The notes below the pieces were generated by a model, which worked only from the letters and a program-made list of their open reading frames with translations, was not told the origin of the DNA and made no database searches. Shown here in pieces: positions 21,728 through 32,644 of a stretch of 64,000 bases of DNA. The translations under genes were made by a program, and so were the position numbers. How positions within the stretch are numbered: the first letter of the stretch is position 1; the number at the start of each line of letters is the position of its first letter. The stretch is from Actinobacillus capsulatus DSM 19761 (GTDB taxonomy: Bacteria; Pseudomonadota; Gammaproteobacteria; Enterobacterales; Pasteurellaceae), in the NCBI RefSeq assembly GCF_000374285.1, contig NZ_KB893934.1, forward strand, positions 1-64,000. The letters run 5' to 3'.

Positions 21728-22147
21728 ATGAAAAAAACAGCGGTATTAAATGCACAACTTTCCGGTGTGATTGCCAGCCTAGGGCATACGGACGGCTTAA
21801 CCATTTGTGACGCTGGCTTACCGATTCCTTCTGAACAACAATGTGTTGATTTAGCCCTTACTAAAGGTGTACCAAGTTTTTTATCTACCTTGGAAGTGGT
21901 GCTAACTGAACTCTTTGTCGAACGTATTTTATTGGCGGAAGAAATTAAACAATTTAACCCGAGCATTGAACAGCAGTTAATTGAAATTATTGATGAACTT
22001 GAGCAAGAGCAAGGGCGTAGAATTGAGGTGGAATACGTGGCGCACAGTGAATTTAAGCAACGTAGTAATCAAGCGAAAGCGGTGGTGCGTACCGGTGAAT
22101 GTTCGCCGTATGCGAATGTGATTCTTTATTCAGGCGTACCGTTCTAG
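21728..22147 (+). CDS. rbsD: D-ribose pyranase
   Basis: Interconverts pyranose and furanose forms of ribose (139 aa, normal length), supplying the form used by RbsK. The N-terminal [20 protein letters not shown] with its active-site histidine, and the C-terminal [19 protein letters not shown], are typical. First structural gene of rbsDACBK, 12 bp before rbsA. Confidence 0.97.
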   Translation: MKKTAVLNAQLSGVIASLGHTDGLTICDAGLPIPSEQQCVDLALTKGVPSFLSTLEVVLTELFVERILLAEEIKQFNPSIEQQLIEIIDELEQEQGRRIEVEYVAHSEFKQRSNQAKAVVRTGECSPYANVILYSGVPF

Positions 22148-22159
22148 AGCGAGGAAACT

Positions 22160-23641
22160 ATGAAAACCTTGTTGAAAATCAGTGGGATTGATAAAGCCTT
22201 TCCTGGTGTGCAAGCGTTAAAAAATGCCTGTTTGAATGTGTATGCCGGTAGAGCAATGGCGCTAATGGGCGAGAATGGTGCGGGCAAATCAACCCTGATG
22301 AAAATTCTGACCGGTATTTATCAGCGTGATGCCGGTACGATTGAATACCTTGGTAAAGCGGTCTGCTTTGCCAATCCAAAAGCCTCGCAAGAAGCCGGTT
22401 TAAGTATTATTCATCAAGAACTCAATATTTTGGGTAACTTGTCGATTGCGGAAAATATTTTCCTCGGGCGTGAATTTACTAACGCTTGGGGCGGTATTGA
22501 CTGGCGCAAAATGTATGAGGAATCCGACCGCTTGTTGGCGCGTCTCGGGGTAAAACATTCCAGTCGCCAAGCAGCAAACGAATTATCGATCGGCGAATTA
22601 CAAATGGTGGAAATCGCCAAGGCTTTGAGTTTTGAATCACAGGTGATTGTGATGGACGAGCCGACCGATGCGCTGACCGATGCCGAAACTGAAGCGTTAT
22701 TCAGCGTGATTCGAGAACTGAAAGCGGAAGGACGAGGTATTGTTTATATTTCTCACCGTTTAAAAGAAATCTTCCAAATTTGTGATGATGTGACTGTACT
22801 GCGTGACGGTCAATTTATCGGTGAAAGTACAGTGGCGGATTTAACCGAAGATCGTTTAATTGAGATGATGGTTGGGCGTAAGTTAGAAGATCAATATCCG
22901 CATATTGATAATCCGATCGGCGAGGTTTGTTTATCGGTTAAAAATTTATCCGGTAGCGGTGTGAATAACGTTTCGTTTGAATTACATAAAGGCGAAATTT
23001 TAGGTGTTTCCGGTTTGATGGGCGCAGGTCGTACCGAATTAATGAAAGTGTTGTACGGTGCATTACCGCAAACCGCCGGCGAAGTGCGATTAGACGGAAA
23101 AGTGATTGATAACCGCTCCAGTCAAGACGGCTTAAATAACGGCATTGTCTATATTTCGGAAGACCGTAAAGGTGACGGCTTAATTTTAGGTATGTCGGTC
23201 AAAGAAAATATGTCGCTGACCGCTTTGGAATATTTATCGAATTGGGGACGTATTAACCACGAAAAAGAAAATATGACCGTGGTGGATTTTATCGATCTGT
23301 TTAATATCAAAACCCCAAGTCCGGATAAGATTATCGGCGAATTATCCGGTGGTAATCAGCAAAAAGTGGCGATTGCCAAAGGCTTAATGACTCGCCCGAA
23401 CGTGTTGATTTTAGATGAACCGACCCGAGGTGTGGATGTAGGGGCGAAAAAAGAAATCTATCAACTGATTAATAAATTCAAAGCCGAAGGTTTGAGCATT
23501 ATTTTAGTCTCAAGCGATATGTCGGAAGTATTAGGGATGTCCGATCGCATTATTGTAATGCGAGAAGGCGCCATTCGTGGCGAGTTTTCTCGTACAGAAG
23601 CTACTCAAGAAAAATTATTAGCAGCAGCAATCGGCAAATAA
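22160..23641 (+). CDS. rbsA: Ribose ABC transporter, ATP-binding protein
   Basis: 493-aa double ATPase of the ribose importer. The first ABC domain has Walker [10 protein letters not shown] and signature [15 protein letters not shown]. The second has the expected variant P-loop [10 protein letters not shown] and signature [15 protein letters not shown]. Such asymmetry is normal for sugar transporters of this class. Cytoplasmic face of the membrane, with RbsC. Confidence 0.97.
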   Translation: MKTLLKISGIDKAFPGVQALKNACLNVYAGRAMALMGENGAGKSTLMKILTGIYQRDAGTIEYLGKAVCFANPKASQEAGLSIIHQELNILGNLSIAENIFLGREFTNAWGGIDWRKMYEESDRLLARLGVKHSSRQAANELSIGELQMVEIAKALSFESQVIVMDEPTDALTDAETEALFSVIRELKAEGRGIVYISHRLKEIFQICDDVTVLRDGQFIGESTVADLTEDRLIEMMVGRKLEDQYPHIDNPIGEVCLSVKNLSGSGVNNVSFELHKGEILGVSGLMGAGRTELMKVLYGALPQTAGEVRLDGKVIDNRSSQDGLNNGIVYISEDRKGDGLILGMSVKENMSLTALEYLSNWGRINHEKENMTVVDFIDLFNIKTPSPDKIIGELSGGNQQKVAIAKGLMTRPNVLILDEPTRGVDVGAKKEIYQLINKFKAEGLSIILVSSDMSEVLGMSDRIIVMREGAIRGEFSRTEATQEKLLAAAIGK

Positions 23642-23697
23642 GTTAGGCGCTTTTACAAGCGGTCAAATTTAGCAAGAATTTTGCAAAAGGAATCAAT

Positions 23698-24657
23698 ATG
23701 AACAAAGCATTTAATCTAAAAAAATTCCTGATAGAACAACGTTCTATCATTGCATTACTCGCATTAATTGCAGTGGTGTCATTTTTAAATCCGAATTTTT
23801 TTAGTGTCGATAACTTACTGAATATCCTACGCCAAACGTCAGTGAATGCGATTATTGCGATCGGTATGACGTTTGTGATTTTAATTGCCGGGATTGACCT
23901 TTCGGTCGGTTCGGTTTTAGCACTAACCGGAGCGGTAGCGGCAACCTTAATCGGTTTAGATCTCTCGATTTATTTAGTTGTACCGGCTGTATTGTTATTT
24001 GGTGCGGCAATCGGCTTGTTAAACGGTGCGTTAGTTGCCTTCGGTAAAGTACAGGCGTTTATGGCAACGTTAATCACTATGTTGTTATTACGTGGTGTCA
24101 CCATGATTTATATGGAAGGTCGCCCGATTTCTACCGGTTTTTCCGACAATGCCGATTATTTTGCCGAGATTGGTACTGGTGAATTATTCGGTGTACCGGT
24201 GCCGGTTTGGTTAATGTTTATCTTATTTGCGATCGGTTGGTTTATTCTGACTCAAACCCGTATCGGTCGTTATATTTATGCGCTTGGCGGTAATGAATCG
24301 GCAACCGCACTTTCCGGTATCAACGTGAATAAAATCAAACTATTTGTGTTTGCAGTCAGCGGCGTGTTAGCAGCACTAGCAGGTTTAATTGTTACCTCTC
24401 GTTTAGGTTCGGCACAACCGACCGCCGGTACCGGGTATGAACTCGATGCGATTGCGGCGGTTGTGGTTGGCGGAACTAGTTTAATGGGCGGTAAAGGCCG
24501 TATTATCGGTACATTAATCGGTGCGTTAATTATCGGCTTCCTCAGCAATGCGTTGAATTTATTAGATATTGACTCTTACTATCAGCTTGTCGCAAAAGCG
24601 TTAGTAATTTTAGCAGCGGTTATTTTGGATAACTTCCTTGGCCGTAAAAAAGCGTAA
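23698..24657 (+). CDS. rbsC: Ribose ABC transporter, permease
   Basis: Inner-membrane permease (319 aa, 8-10 hydrophobic segments). Family stretches include [20 protein letters not shown] and [16 protein letters not shown]. 56 bp after rbsA; that gap holds a single uptake signal. Works with RbsA and RbsB. Confidence 0.97.
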   Translation: MNKAFNLKKFLIEQRSIIALLALIAVVSFLNPNFFSVDNLLNILRQTSVNAIIAIGMTFVILIAGIDLSVGSVLALTGAVAATLIGLDLSIYLVVPAVLLFGAAIGLLNGALVAFGKVQAFMATLITMLLLRGVTMIYMEGRPISTGFSDNADYFAEIGTGELFGVPVPVWLMFILFAIGWFILTQTRIGRYIYALGGNESATALSGINVNKIKLFVFAVSGVLAALAGLIVTSRLGSAQPTAGTGYELDAIAAVVVGGTSLMGGKGRIIGTLIGALIIGFLSNALNLLDIDSYYQLVAKALVILAAVILDNFLGRKKA

Positions 24658-24680
24658 CCTACTCTCAAAAGGAGATTCCT

Positions 24681-25553
24681 ATGAAAAAATTAACTTCTTT
24701 AGCGCTTGCATTAGGTTTGGCATTCGGTGCAAAAGCAATGGCGCAAGACACATTGGCGTTAGCGGTTTCTACGCTGGATAACCCGTTCTTCGTTACCTTA
24801 AAAGAAGGGGCAGAGAAAAAAGCCAAAGACCTTGGTTACAAATTAGTGGTGTTAGATTCCCAAAATGACCCAGCAAAAGAATTAGCGAATGTGGAAGATC
24901 TCACGGTGCGTGGTGCGAAAGTATTACTGATTAACCCGACGGATTCGGAAGCAGTCGGTAATGCGGTGGCGATTGCGAATAAGAAAAATATTCCCGTCAT
25001 TACTTTAGACCGTGGTGCGAATAAAGGCGAAGTGGCGAGCCACATCGCTTCGGATAATGTTGCCGGCGGTAAAATGGCGGGCGATTTTATTGCGGAGAAA
25101 GTCGGTAAAAACGCTAAGGTTATCCAATTAGAAGGGATTGCTGGCACATCAGCGGCACGTGAGCGTGGTGAAGGCTTTAAACAAGCGGTAGCGGCAAACC
25201 AATTTGAAGTATTAGCTAGCCAACCGGCGGATTTTGACCGTACCAAAGGTTTAAACGTAACCGAAAACTTACTGGCAAGCCACGGTGCGGCAAAAGCGGT
25301 ATTTGCACAAAATGATGAAATGGCGTTAGGCGCATTACGTGCGATTAAAGCGGCGGGTAAAGATATTATCGTCGTCGGCTTTGACGGTACGGATGATGCG
25401 GTGAAAGCGGTAAAAGGCGGAAAACTTGCGGCAACCATCGCACAACAACCGGATAAAATCGGTGAGCTAGGCGTGGAAACAGCGGATAAATTGCTTAAAG
25501 GCGAAAAAGTTGAAGCGAAAATTCCAGTGCCGTTAAAAGTAATTAGTCAGTAA
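24681..25553 (+). CDS. rbsB: Ribose-binding periplasmic protein
   Basis: Periplasmic ribose receptor (290 aa). The signal peptide is residues 1-21 (ends AMA). Binding-site stretches [34 protein letters not shown] and [11 protein letters not shown] are conserved. 23 bp after rbsC. Confidence 0.97.
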   Translation: MKKLTSLALALGLAFGAKAMAQDTLALAVSTLDNPFFVTLKEGAEKKAKDLGYKLVVLDSQNDPAKELANVEDLTVRGAKVLLINPTDSEAVGNAVAIANKKNIPVITLDRGANKGEVASHIASDNVAGGKMAGDFIAEKVGKNAKVIQLEGIAGTSAARERGEGFKQAVAANQFEVLASQPADFDRTKGLNVTENLLASHGAAKAVFAQNDEMALGALRAIKAAGKDIIVVGFDGTDDAVKAVKGGKLAATIAQQPDKIGELGVETADKLLKGEKVEAKIPVPLKVISQ

Positions 25554-25625
25554 TTTTGGCTCCGGAATCGTTATTTTGACTGTTCCGGCATCGCTAGGTT
25601 TGTTTGAGGTCGGTTTGAGGTAATT

Positions 25626-26537
25626 ATGAAAAAACTTTGTGTGTTGGGCAGCGTAAATGCGGATCATGTTATTCGAGTTCCTTATTTCCCGAAAGCGGGC
25701 GAAACGCTGAAAGGCGGTGATTATCATATCGCTTATGGCGGCAAAGGGGCGAATCAAGCGGTAGCTGCGGCTCGTGTGCGAGATACATCATTAGTTGAAG
25801 TGGATTTTATCGCTTGTATTGGGGCTGATGATATTGGGCGAGCAATGAAACAAGCGTTTGTGCAGGACGGCATTAATCCCGAACACATTGTTGAAGTGGC
25901 TGATCAAATGACTGGCATTGCCATGATTCAAGTGGCGGACTCAGGCGAGAACAGCATTGTGATTTCCGCCGGCGCGAATGAAAAGCTAGATGAAAGCGTG
26001 GTGGCACAGCATCAAACTACGATTGAAAACGCAGATTGCCTATTGATTCAGCTCGAAACGCCGTTACAAGCGGTCGAAAAAGCGCTAAAAATTGCGAAAG
26101 CTCATCACACCCAAGTGATTTTAAATCCGGCGCCGGCACACCCTCTTTCGGACGACATTTTGGCGAATATCGATATGATAACCCCAAATGAAACCGAAAC
26201 CGTCTTACTGACAGGCGTTCAAGTGGTCGATGAACAAACCGCCCAACAAGCAGCGAATGTATTCCATCAAAAAGGTATTCAAACCGTGTTAATTACTTTG
26301 GGGGAGAAAGGGGCGTTTTTAAGTGAAAACGGTAACGGCGAAATCATTGCCGGTTTTAAAGTGACACCTGTGGACACAACCGCCGCCGGCGATACCTTTA
26401 ACGGCGCATTGGCGGTGGCTTTATTAGAAGGCAAGTCTATGCGAGATGCTGTGATGTTCGCCCACAAAGCCTCTTCGATTTCAGTCACTCGTATGGGCGC
26501 ACAAAGTTCAATTCCAACTCGGGCGGAATTACACTAA
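25626..26537 (+). CDS. rbsK: Ribokinase
   Basis: Phosphorylates ribose to ribose 5-phosphate with ATP (303 aa). PfkB-family marks: the N-terminal GKGANQAVAAARV and the C-terminal anion-hole/catalytic motif DTTAAGDTFNGALA with its aspartate. Last gene of the rbs operon, followed by a terminator. Confidence 0.97.
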   Translation: MKKLCVLGSVNADHVIRVPYFPKAGETLKGGDYHIAYGGKGANQAVAAARVRDTSLVEVDFIACIGADDIGRAMKQAFVQDGINPEHIVEVADQMTGIAMIQVADSGENSIVISAGANEKLDESVVAQHQTTIENADCLLIQLETPLQAVEKALKIAKAHHTQVILNPAPAHPLSDDILANIDMITPNETETVLLTGVQVVDEQTAQQAANVFHQKGIQTVLITLGEKGAFLSENGNGEIIAGFKVTPVDTTAAGDTFNGALAVALLEGKSMRDAVMFAHKASSISVTRMGAQSSIPTRAELH

Positions 26538-26547
26538 TTATAAACGG

Positions 26548-26573
26548 AAGAGCACATGATTAATTGTGCTCTT
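26548..26573 (+). terminator. Terminator of the rbs operon
   Basis: A 9-bp stem, aagagcaca (26548-26556)/tgtgctctt (26565-26573), with an 8-base loop and the tail ttctttt. Lies 10 bp after the rbsK stop. Confidence 0.9.
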
Positions 26574-26655
26574 TTCTTTTTATGGTGATGGGATTTTTGC
26601 TGTATTTCATTTGTTTCATCGTTACAATATCGTGCGTAAAAAGAGGAATGCAAAA

Positions 26656-27132
26656 ATGTCAAAAAATTTAACCGCTTGTCCGTGTCAGTCGGGTAAGCAT
26701 TATGCGCAATGTTGTCAGCCGTTTCATCTCAAGCAAGCTTATCCGGCAACGGCAGAGCAGTTAATGCGTTCACGCTATGCGGCTTATACTTTGGTGAATA
26801 TTGATTATATTGTGGAGACTACCGTCCCTAGCCAGCAGAAATTTTTGGATCAGGCAGCGATGAAAGCGTGGGGTGAAAGTACCAAATGGGCGGGATTAGA
26901 AATTCTCTCTCACAAGCCGAATATCAGTAAAATTCACAGTTTAGTAGAATTTAAAGCGTTATTTAACACCGAAAACGGCGTAGAGGCGCATCACGAAGTA
27001 TCGTTATTCGTGCAAGCAGACAAACGTTGGTATTTTGTTGATCCAACGGTGCAGCTGCCTTCGCAAAAGCAAAATTGTATATGTGGCTCTGCTAAAAAAT
27101 TCAAACATTGTTGCGGCGCATATCTCGTCTAG
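26656..27132 (+). CDS. ychJ: YchJ-family SEC-C motif protein (UPF0225)
   Basis: 158 aa. A Cys-rich SEC-C-type zinc motif lies at each end: [13 protein letters not shown] at about residues 7-19 and [13 protein letters not shown] near the C-terminus. Between them is an NTF2-like domain ([21 protein letters not shown]). Function is not established for the family. The ATG at 26656 is chosen because agagga precedes it and the first Cys motif must be near the start. An uptake signal overlaps codons for residues 4-8 (LTACP). Confidence 0.9.
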   Translation: MSKNLTACPCQSGKHYAQCCQPFHLKQAYPATAEQLMRSRYAAYTLVNIDYIVETTVPSQQKFLDQAAMKAWGESTKWAGLEILSHKPNISKIHSLVEFKALFNTENGVEAHHEVSLFVQADKRWYFVDPTVQLPSQKQNCICGSAKKFKHCCGAYLV

Positions 27133-27140
27133 TCTTGATT

Positions 27141-27190
27141 ACAAGCGGTTATTTTTTGCAAAATTTTGCGAAAATTCGACCGCTTGTTTT
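27141..27190 (+). terminator. Inverted uptake-signal pair after ychJ
   Basis: acaagcggttattttttgca faces aaaattcgaccgcttgtttt around gcaaaattttgc. Long stem with a T-tail on the plus strand. Probably both an uptake-signal pair and the ychJ terminator. Confidence 0.75.
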
Positions 27191-27346
27191 ATCTCCAATT
27201 CGTTCAAATTAACATCCTTACAACATTTAGCTAAGTGTTATTCCATTTAGTTATTTGAAGCTTGCATAAATTTCTCTAATAATTCGAAAAAACACAACTT
27301 CATACATTTTATCTATTGATTTTCTCTAATTAAGAGGGTTCCTACT

Positions 27347-28129
27347 ATGTTAAAAAAATTATCAGTGATTACGGTTTCAGCTATCGCTCTTGCAACATCA
27401 GCAACTTCGTTTGCTAAAGAAACATTACTTGAAAGAATTAATGCCAAAGGGACGATTACTGTCGGTACTGAAGGGACTTATGCGCCGTTCACTTATCATG
27501 ATGCAAGCGGTAAATTAACCGGTTATGATGTGGAAGTAACGCGTGCGGTTGCTGAAAAGTTAGGTGTTAAAGTTGAATTTAAAGAAACGCAATGGGACGC
27601 AATGTTAGCCGGTTTAAAAGCGGATCGTTTCGATTTAGTGGCAAACCAAGTAGGTTTAACCACACCGGAACGCCAAGCTACTTTTGATAAATCGGAAGCG
27701 TATAGCTGGTCAGGTGCGGCATTAGTGGTGCGTAATGACGAAGAAAAAATCAAGCAAGCATCGGATGTTAAAGGGATGAAAGCCGCTCAAACGTTAAGCT
27801 CAAACTACGGCGAATTAGCGCGTGATAACGGTGCGAACATTGTGCCGATTGACGGTATGGCGCAAGGCTTATTACTCATTCAACAAAAACGTGCGGATTC
27901 AACTTTCAACGATAATCTTGCGTTATTGGATTATTTGAAGAAAAACCCGAAATCAGGTTTAAAAATTGTTTGGGAATCACCTGAAAAAGTGGGCGCCGGT
28001 TTAGTAGCGAACAAAGGTAACCAAGAAGCGTTAAACAAAATTAGTGCGGCAATTGTTGAGTTACAAAAAGACGGCACGTTGAAAAAGCTCGGCGAGCAAT
28101 TCTTTGGCCGAGATATTAGTGTGAAATAA
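27347..28129 (+). CDS. Periplasmic amino-acid-binding protein, cystine type
   Basis: 260-aa receptor of a polar amino-acid ABC importer. The signal peptide covers about residues 1-23 (ends SFA), and no lipobox is seen. The binding domain starts GTITVGTEGTYAPFTYHDAS, close to the cystine-binding protein FliY/TcyJ of E. coli. Substrate is therefore most likely cystine, but the MetJ-like site in front of the partner permease suggests a sulfur-amino-acid role more broadly. Separated from the permease by a terminator-like hairpin. Confidence 0.82.
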   Translation: MLKKLSVITVSAIALATSATSFAKETLLERINAKGTITVGTEGTYAPFTYHDASGKLTGYDVEVTRAVAEKLGVKVEFKETQWDAMLAGLKADRFDLVANQVGLTTPERQATFDKSEAYSWSGAALVVRNDEEKIKQASDVKGMKAAQTLSSNYGELARDNGANIVPIDGMAQGLLLIQQKRADSTFNDNLALLDYLKKNPKSGLKIVWESPEKVGAGLVANKGNQEALNKISAAIVELQKDGTLKKLGEQFFGRDISVK

Positions 28130-28154
28130 CTCAATACGTTCAGACGCTTTGAAG

Positions 28155-28207
28155 CAAGCGGTCTAAATCTGCAAATTTTTAGCAAATTTAGACCGCTTGT
28201 TTTTCTT
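28155..28207 (+). terminator. Inverted uptake-signal terminator inside the ABC transporter locus
   Basis: caagcggtctaaat (28155 on) pairs with atttagaccgcttg (28186-28199) and is followed by ttttt-c-ttttt. It lies 25 bp after the binding-protein gene and before the permease gene. Most transcripts should stop here, giving excess binding protein. Confidence 0.82.
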
Positions 28208-28219
28208 TTTAAATTATTT

Positions 28220-28235
28220 AGACGTCTAGACGTAT
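28220..28235. promoter_or_regulatory. MetJ-like operator (tandem met boxes)
   Basis: agacgtct followed directly by agacgtat: the first 8-mer is the perfect MetJ consensus and the second matches 7 of 8. The next 8-mer (28236-28243, acatttct) matches 5 of 8. MetJ binds such tandem 8-bp boxes with S-adenosylmethionine as corepressor. It lies 58 bp upstream of the permease gene and downstream of the hairpin, so it probably controls a separate permease/ATPase promoter. Confidence 0.7.
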
Positions 28236-28292
28236 ACATTTCTATCTATATCCCTTAGAATTTCATTAAATCAATTTTTATTAGGATAGTTT

Positions 28293-29009
28293 GTGTTAGA
28301 AAATTTATTACTGCAAATTCCATTTATGGACGAGGCACGTGTGAAACTGGTGATGGATGCTTTCTTCCCGATGGTTGAAGCGGCGGTGTTGGTTTCCATT
28401 CCGCTGGCGATTGCTTCTTTTATTATCGGTATGGCGATTGCGGTCGGTGTTGCGTTAATTCGAGTGACACCGGTAAATGGTATGCTACACCGCATTGCAC
28501 TTGCGATTGTGAAAGTGTATATCTCGATTATCCGAGGCACGCCGATGTTGGTGCAAATCTCGGTGGTGTTTTACGGTTTGCCGGCGATCGGTGTGTATAT
28601 TGATCCGATTCCGGCGGCGATTATCGGTTTCTCATTGAATATCGGCGCATACGGTTCGGAAACCGTGCGTGCGGCGATTTCTTCCGTGCCGAAAGGGCAA
28701 TGGGAAGCCGGTTATACAATCGGTATGACCTATATGCAAACCTTTCGCCGTATTATTGTGCCGCAAGCAATTCGAGTTGCAGTGCCACCGTTAAGTAATA
28801 CCTTTATCGGTTTGTTTAAAGATACTTCGTTGGCTTCTGTGGTGACAGTAACGGAAATGTTCCGTGTCGCACAACAAATGGCGAATATGTCTTACGACTT
28901 CTTACCGGTATATATTGAGGCGGGTTTTATTTACTGGTGTTTCTGCTGGGTGCTTTTCTTGATTCAAGCAAAACTCGAACGCCGCTTTAACCGCTTTGTG
29001 GCGAAATAA
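28293..29009 (+). CDS. Amino-acid ABC transporter, permease
   Basis: Inner-membrane permease (238 aa) of the HisM/cystine family, with about five hydrophobic segments. It has the family loop SIIRGTPMLVQISVVFYGLP and the EAA-like stretch GYTIGMTYMQTFRRIIVPQA. It starts with GTG, preceded by aggat. Likely a homodimer served by the next gene's ATPase and the binding protein at 27.3-28.1 kb. Confidence 0.9.
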   Translation: MLENLLLQIPFMDEARVKLVMDAFFPMVEAAVLVSIPLAIASFIIGMAIAVGVALIRVTPVNGMLHRIALAIVKVYISIIRGTPMLVQISVVFYGLPAIGVYIDPIPAAIIGFSLNIGAYGSETVRAAISSVPKGQWEAGYTIGMTYMQTFRRIIVPQAIRVAVPPLSNTFIGLFKDTSLASVVTVTEMFRVAQQMANMSYDFLPVYIEAGFIYWCFCWVLFLIQAKLERRFNRFVAK

Positions 29010-29030
29010 TGGTTAACCACGGAAAACAAG

Positions 29031-29780
29031 ATGATAAAAATTAGTAATATTCATAAAACCTTTGGCGACAACACGATTTTACGAGGCATTGATTTAGAAA
29101 TTAAAAAAGGTCAAGTGGTGGTGATTCTCGGACCTTCCGGTTCCGGTAAAACTACGTTTTTACGCTGTTTAAATGCGCTGGAAATGCCGGAGCAAGGCAC
29201 AATCACGTTTGACGGCTCAGAGCCATTAAGCATAGATTTTTCAGCAAAAAATATCAAAAAACAGATTCTTGCCTTACGTCGTAAATCGGGTATGGTGTTC
29301 CAAAATTACAACTTATTTCCACACAAAACAGCATTAGAAAATGTGATGGAAGGTCCGGTATTTGTGCAAGGCAAAAAGCCGGAACAAGCCAAAGCGGAAG
29401 CTGAGAAATTATTGGTAAAAGTTGGTTTATCCGATAAAGCACAGCTTTACCCGTTCCAGCTCTCTGGTGGTCAGCAGCAGCGGGTCGGCATTGCACGTGC
29501 GTTAGCGATTCAACCGGAACTAATGTTATTTGACGAACCGACTTCGGCACTTGATCCGGAATTAGTGCAAGATGTATTGAATACCATGAAAGAGTTGGCG
29601 CTAGAAGGCTGGACAATGGTAGTGGTCACGCACGAAATCAAATTCGCATTAGATGTAGCGGATGTAGTGGTCGTGATGGACGGCGGTGAAATTGTTGAAC
29701 AAGGCTCACCGGCACAACTTTTCCAGAATCCGCAACACGAACGCACTAAGCGTTTCTTACATCAAATCCGTGCGGATTAA
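29031..29780 (+). CDS. Amino-acid ABC transporter, ATP-binding protein
   Basis: 249-aa ATPase. Walker A is GPSGSGKTT, the signature is LSGGQQQRVGIARAL, and Walker B is LMLFDEPTSALDPE; the switch histidine is in VVTHEIKFA. It follows the permease by 21 bp. Energises uptake with the preceding permease. Confidence 0.93.
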   Translation: MIKISNIHKTFGDNTILRGIDLEIKKGQVVVILGPSGSGKTTFLRCLNALEMPEQGTITFDGSEPLSIDFSAKNIKKQILALRRKSGMVFQNYNLFPHKTALENVMEGPVFVQGKKPEQAKAEAEKLLVKVGLSDKAQLYPFQLSGGQQQRVGIARALAIQPELMLFDEPTSALDPELVQDVLNTMKELALEGWTMVVVTHEIKFALDVADVVVVMDGGEIVEQGSPAQLFQNPQHERTKRFLHQIRAD

Positions 29781-29789
29781 CCCTGCTAA

Positions 29790-29834
29790 CAAGCGGTCTA
29801 AATTAGCAAAAATTTTGTAAATTTAAACCGCTTA
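29790..29834 (+). terminator. Inverted uptake-signal pair after the ABC transporter
   Basis: acaagcggtctaaatt faces aatttaaaccgctt with a gcaaaaattttgt centre, then tattttattc. Lies 10 bp past the ATPase stop. Confidence 0.75.
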
Positions 29835-29945
29835 TTTTATTCTTCTTATCATTCCCTTACTCATTCCTTTTATGTCCCACTGTTTTTTCCATTTCTTCAA
29901 TCTGTTACACTAATCCCCAATTTTGATTAACTAAATTGCGAACTT

Positions 29946-32540
29946 ATGACTCAAGATCTTTCTAAACACACTCCAATGATGGCGCAATATTTGCAACTTA
30001 AAGCGCAAAATCCCGATATTTTGTTGTTCTATCGTATGGGCGATTTTTACGAATTATTTTATGACGATGCAAAAAAAGCTGCGGCGTTGTTAGATATTTC
30101 TTTGACCAAGCGCGGTGCTTCGGCAGGCGAGCCGATTCCGATGGCGGGCGTGCCTTATCATGCGGTGGAAAGCTATTTAGCCAAATTAGTCGCATTGGGT
30201 GAGTCAGTTGCGATTTGTGAGCAGATAGGCGATCCGGCAGCCAGTAAAGGGCCGGTTGAACGTAAAGTTGTGCGCATTGTTACCCCCGGTACCGTGAGTG
30301 ATGAAGCATTATTACCGGAACGTCAGGACAATTTAGTCGCAGCGATTTATGAAGAAAAAGGCGTGTTTGCGATTGCAACTTTGGATATGACTTCCGGGCG
30401 TTTTTTAATTACCGAATTACCAAATAAGGAAGCACTCGCTGCCGAATTACAACGCTTACAACCGGCGGAAATTTTATATGCGGAAGATTTTTCTGCCGCT
30501 GAAATTTTAAATAATTATAAAGGTTTACGTCGCCGTCCGGTGTGGGAGTTTGAGTTAGTCACGGCGATTAATTTATTAAATCGCCAATTCGGTACACAAA
30601 GTTTAGCCGGTTTTGGGGTGGAAAAAGCCGTGGTGGCATTATGTGCGGCGGGTTGTGTTTTACACTATGCACAAGAAACACAACGTACCGCCTTACCGCA
30701 TATCAACTGTATTCATCTGGCACAAAATAGCGATACCATTTTGCTGGATGCGGCAACTCGCCGTAACTTAGAACTCACCCAAAATTTAGCTGGTGGAACG
30801 GAAAATACTTTAGCGGCAGTTTTAGATAAGTGTGTTACGCCAATGGGTAGTCGTTTGCTGAAACGCTGGATTCATCAACCGATTCGTGACCTAGAAAAGT
30901 TGAAAAAGCGTCAAGATGTAATTAACACTTTACAACAAGAGCAATGTATCGAACTGCTTCAGCCGTTACTACAAAATGTCGGTGATATGGAGCGAATCCT
31001 TGCTCGTGTTGCATTACGCTCGGCTCGCCCTCGTGATTTAACCCGTTTGCGTACTGCCTTGGCACAATTGCCTGATATTGCAAAAAATGCGAAAAATTTG
31101 ACCGCTTCTCTTGATGCACTTGTGGCACAAATAGGCGATTTCAGTGAATTACACGCACTGCTTGAACGTGCGATTATTGAAACGCCTCCACAATTAATTC
31201 GTGACGGCGGTGTGATTGCAGAAGGTTACAATGCGAAGTTGGACGAATGGCGAGAGCTTTCTGCCGGTGCAACGCAATATTTGGAAAATCTCGAAATTCG
31301 AGAAAGAGAAGCAACCGGTATTGATACGCTTAAAATTGGCTTTAATGCGGTACACGGCTACTATATTCAAATTAGCCAAGGGCAAGCGCATAAAGCCCCG
31401 ATGCATTATGTTCGCCGTCAAACTTTGAAAAATGCCGAGCGCTATATTATTCCCGAACTGAAAACCTATGAAGATAAGGTGCTGAAAGCAAAAGGTGCGT
31501 CATTGGCATTGGAGAAACAACTTTATGATGAGTTGTTCGATTTACTTATGCCGCGTTTGGGCGAATTGCAGTTGGCGTCGATGGCATTATCCGAATTAGA
31601 CGTTCTGACCAATCTTGCAGAACGAGCGGAAAGTTTGAACTATGTGCGTCCGACGTTCAGCTTACAACGAGGTGTGAATATCAAAGGCGGTCGCCATCCG
31701 GTGGTGGAACAAGTGTTGAAAGATCCGTTTATTGCCAATCCAGTATTCTTAAACGCACAACGTCATTTATTGGTGGTCACCGGTCCGAATATGGGCGGTA
31801 AAAGTACCTATATGCGCCAAATCGCATTGATCAGCTTAATGGCATATATCGGCAGTTTTGTACCGGCGGATAGTGCTGAAATCGGTGCGTTAGACCGCAT
31901 TTTTACCCGTATCGGCGCAAGTGATGATTTAGCCTCTGGCCGTTCGACTTTTATGGTGGAAATGACCGAAATGGCGAATATTCTACATCAGGCAACCGAA
32001 AACAGCTTAGTGCTGATCGATGAAATCGGGCGTGGAACTTCAACTTATGACGGTTTATCGCTAGCGTGGGCGTGTGCCGAATGGTTAGCCAAGAAAACCC
32101 AATCGCTCACCTTATTTGCTACCCATTATTTTGAGCTGACCAGTTTACCGAGTCAGTTAAAAGGTGTGGCGAATGTGCATTTAGATGCTCGAGAACATCA
32201 AGATTCCATTGTGTTTATGCACAGCGTACAAGAAGGTGCAGCAAGTAAAAGTTACGGTTTGGCGGTAGCGGCACTTGCCGGTGTACCGAAACAGGTTATT
32301 CAACTAGCGAAACAGCGTTTAGTGCATTTGGAAGAAATCTCATTACAAACCAAAGAAGCGCACGATAACCCGCAAGGCGATCTCTTATTCAGTGCGGATT
32401 TGCAAGAATCCCCGCAAATTCAACCGCTTGTTGTACAACAAAGTGACGTGGAAAAAGCATTAATGAGCATCGATCCAGATGAACTTACTCCACGCCAAGC
32501 GTTGGATGAGTTATATCGTTTAAAGAAATTAATGGCTTAA
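29946..32540 (+). CDS. mutS: DNA mismatch repair protein MutS
   Basis: Mismatch-recognition ATPase (864 aa). The N-terminal mismatch-binding motif reads [15 protein letters not shown] (with the Phe-x-Glu wedge). The clamp/lever domains are complete, and Walker A is GPNMGGKST at residues 613-621. Walker B is [17 protein letters not shown]. The C-terminal dimer tail ends [16 protein letters not shown]. Intact, so mismatch repair should work. Confidence 0.99.
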   Translation: MTQDLSKHTPMMAQYLQLKAQNPDILLFYRMGDFYELFYDDAKKAAALLDISLTKRGASAGEPIPMAGVPYHAVESYLAKLVALGESVAICEQIGDPAASKGPVERKVVRIVTPGTVSDEALLPERQDNLVAAIYEEKGVFAIATLDMTSGRFLITELPNKEALAAELQRLQPAEILYAEDFSAAEILNNYKGLRRRPVWEFELVTAINLLNRQFGTQSLAGFGVEKAVVALCAAGCVLHYAQETQRTALPHINCIHLAQNSDTILLDAATRRNLELTQNLAGGTENTLAAVLDKCVTPMGSRLLKRWIHQPIRDLEKLKKRQDVINTLQQEQCIELLQPLLQNVGDMERILARVALRSARPRDLTRLRTALAQLPDIAKNAKNLTASLDALVAQIGDFSELHALLERAIIETPPQLIRDGGVIAEGYNAKLDEWRELSAGATQYLENLEIREREATGIDTLKIGFNAVHGYYIQISQGQAHKAPMHYVRRQTLKNAERYIIPELKTYEDKVLKAKGASLALEKQLYDELFDLLMPRLGELQLASMALSELDVLTNLAERAESLNYVRPTFSLQRGVNIKGGRHPVVEQVLKDPFIANPVFLNAQRHLLVVTGPNMGGKSTYMRQIALISLMAYIGSFVPADSAEIGALDRIFTRIGASDDLASGRSTFMVEMTEMANILHQATENSLVLIDEIGRGTSTYDGLSLAWACAEWLAKKTQSLTLFATHYFELTSLPSQLKGVANVHLDAREHQDSIVFMHSVQEGAASKSYGLAVAALAGVPKQVIQLAKQRLVHLEEISLQTKEAHDNPQGDLLFSADLQESPQIQPLVVQQSDVEKALMSIDPDELTPRQALDELYRLKKLMA

Positions 32541-32576
32541 AGGGAGAGAGCTACAGCGTGGCTCGGGTAAGTTAGT

Positions 32577-32595
32577 TCCATACGGCTCGTATGGA
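32577..32595. promoter_or_regulatory. Palindrome upstream of the HigA-like gene
   Basis: tccatacg-gct-cgtatgga: a perfect 8+3+8 dyad in the mutS-higA gap, with no T-run after it. Position and symmetry suit an operator for the downstream helix-turn-helix protein; autoregulation is inferred. Confidence 0.5.
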
Positions 32596-32644
32596 GTGAA
32601 AATGTATAGGACCGATAAAATGGGACGATTATTTAATTGATTTA

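Noticed and set aside
24836-25438. 200-codon open frame antisense to rbsB
   Set aside because: Shadow of a clearly functional gene; composition follows the rbsB codon pattern and no start signal is seen.
32541-32644. Possible HigB toxin remnant upstream of the HigA-like gene
   Set aside because: One frame reads GSGKLVPYGSYGVKMYRTDK, but it lacks the conserved toxin motifs and most of it is a palindrome; not enough to call a toxin.
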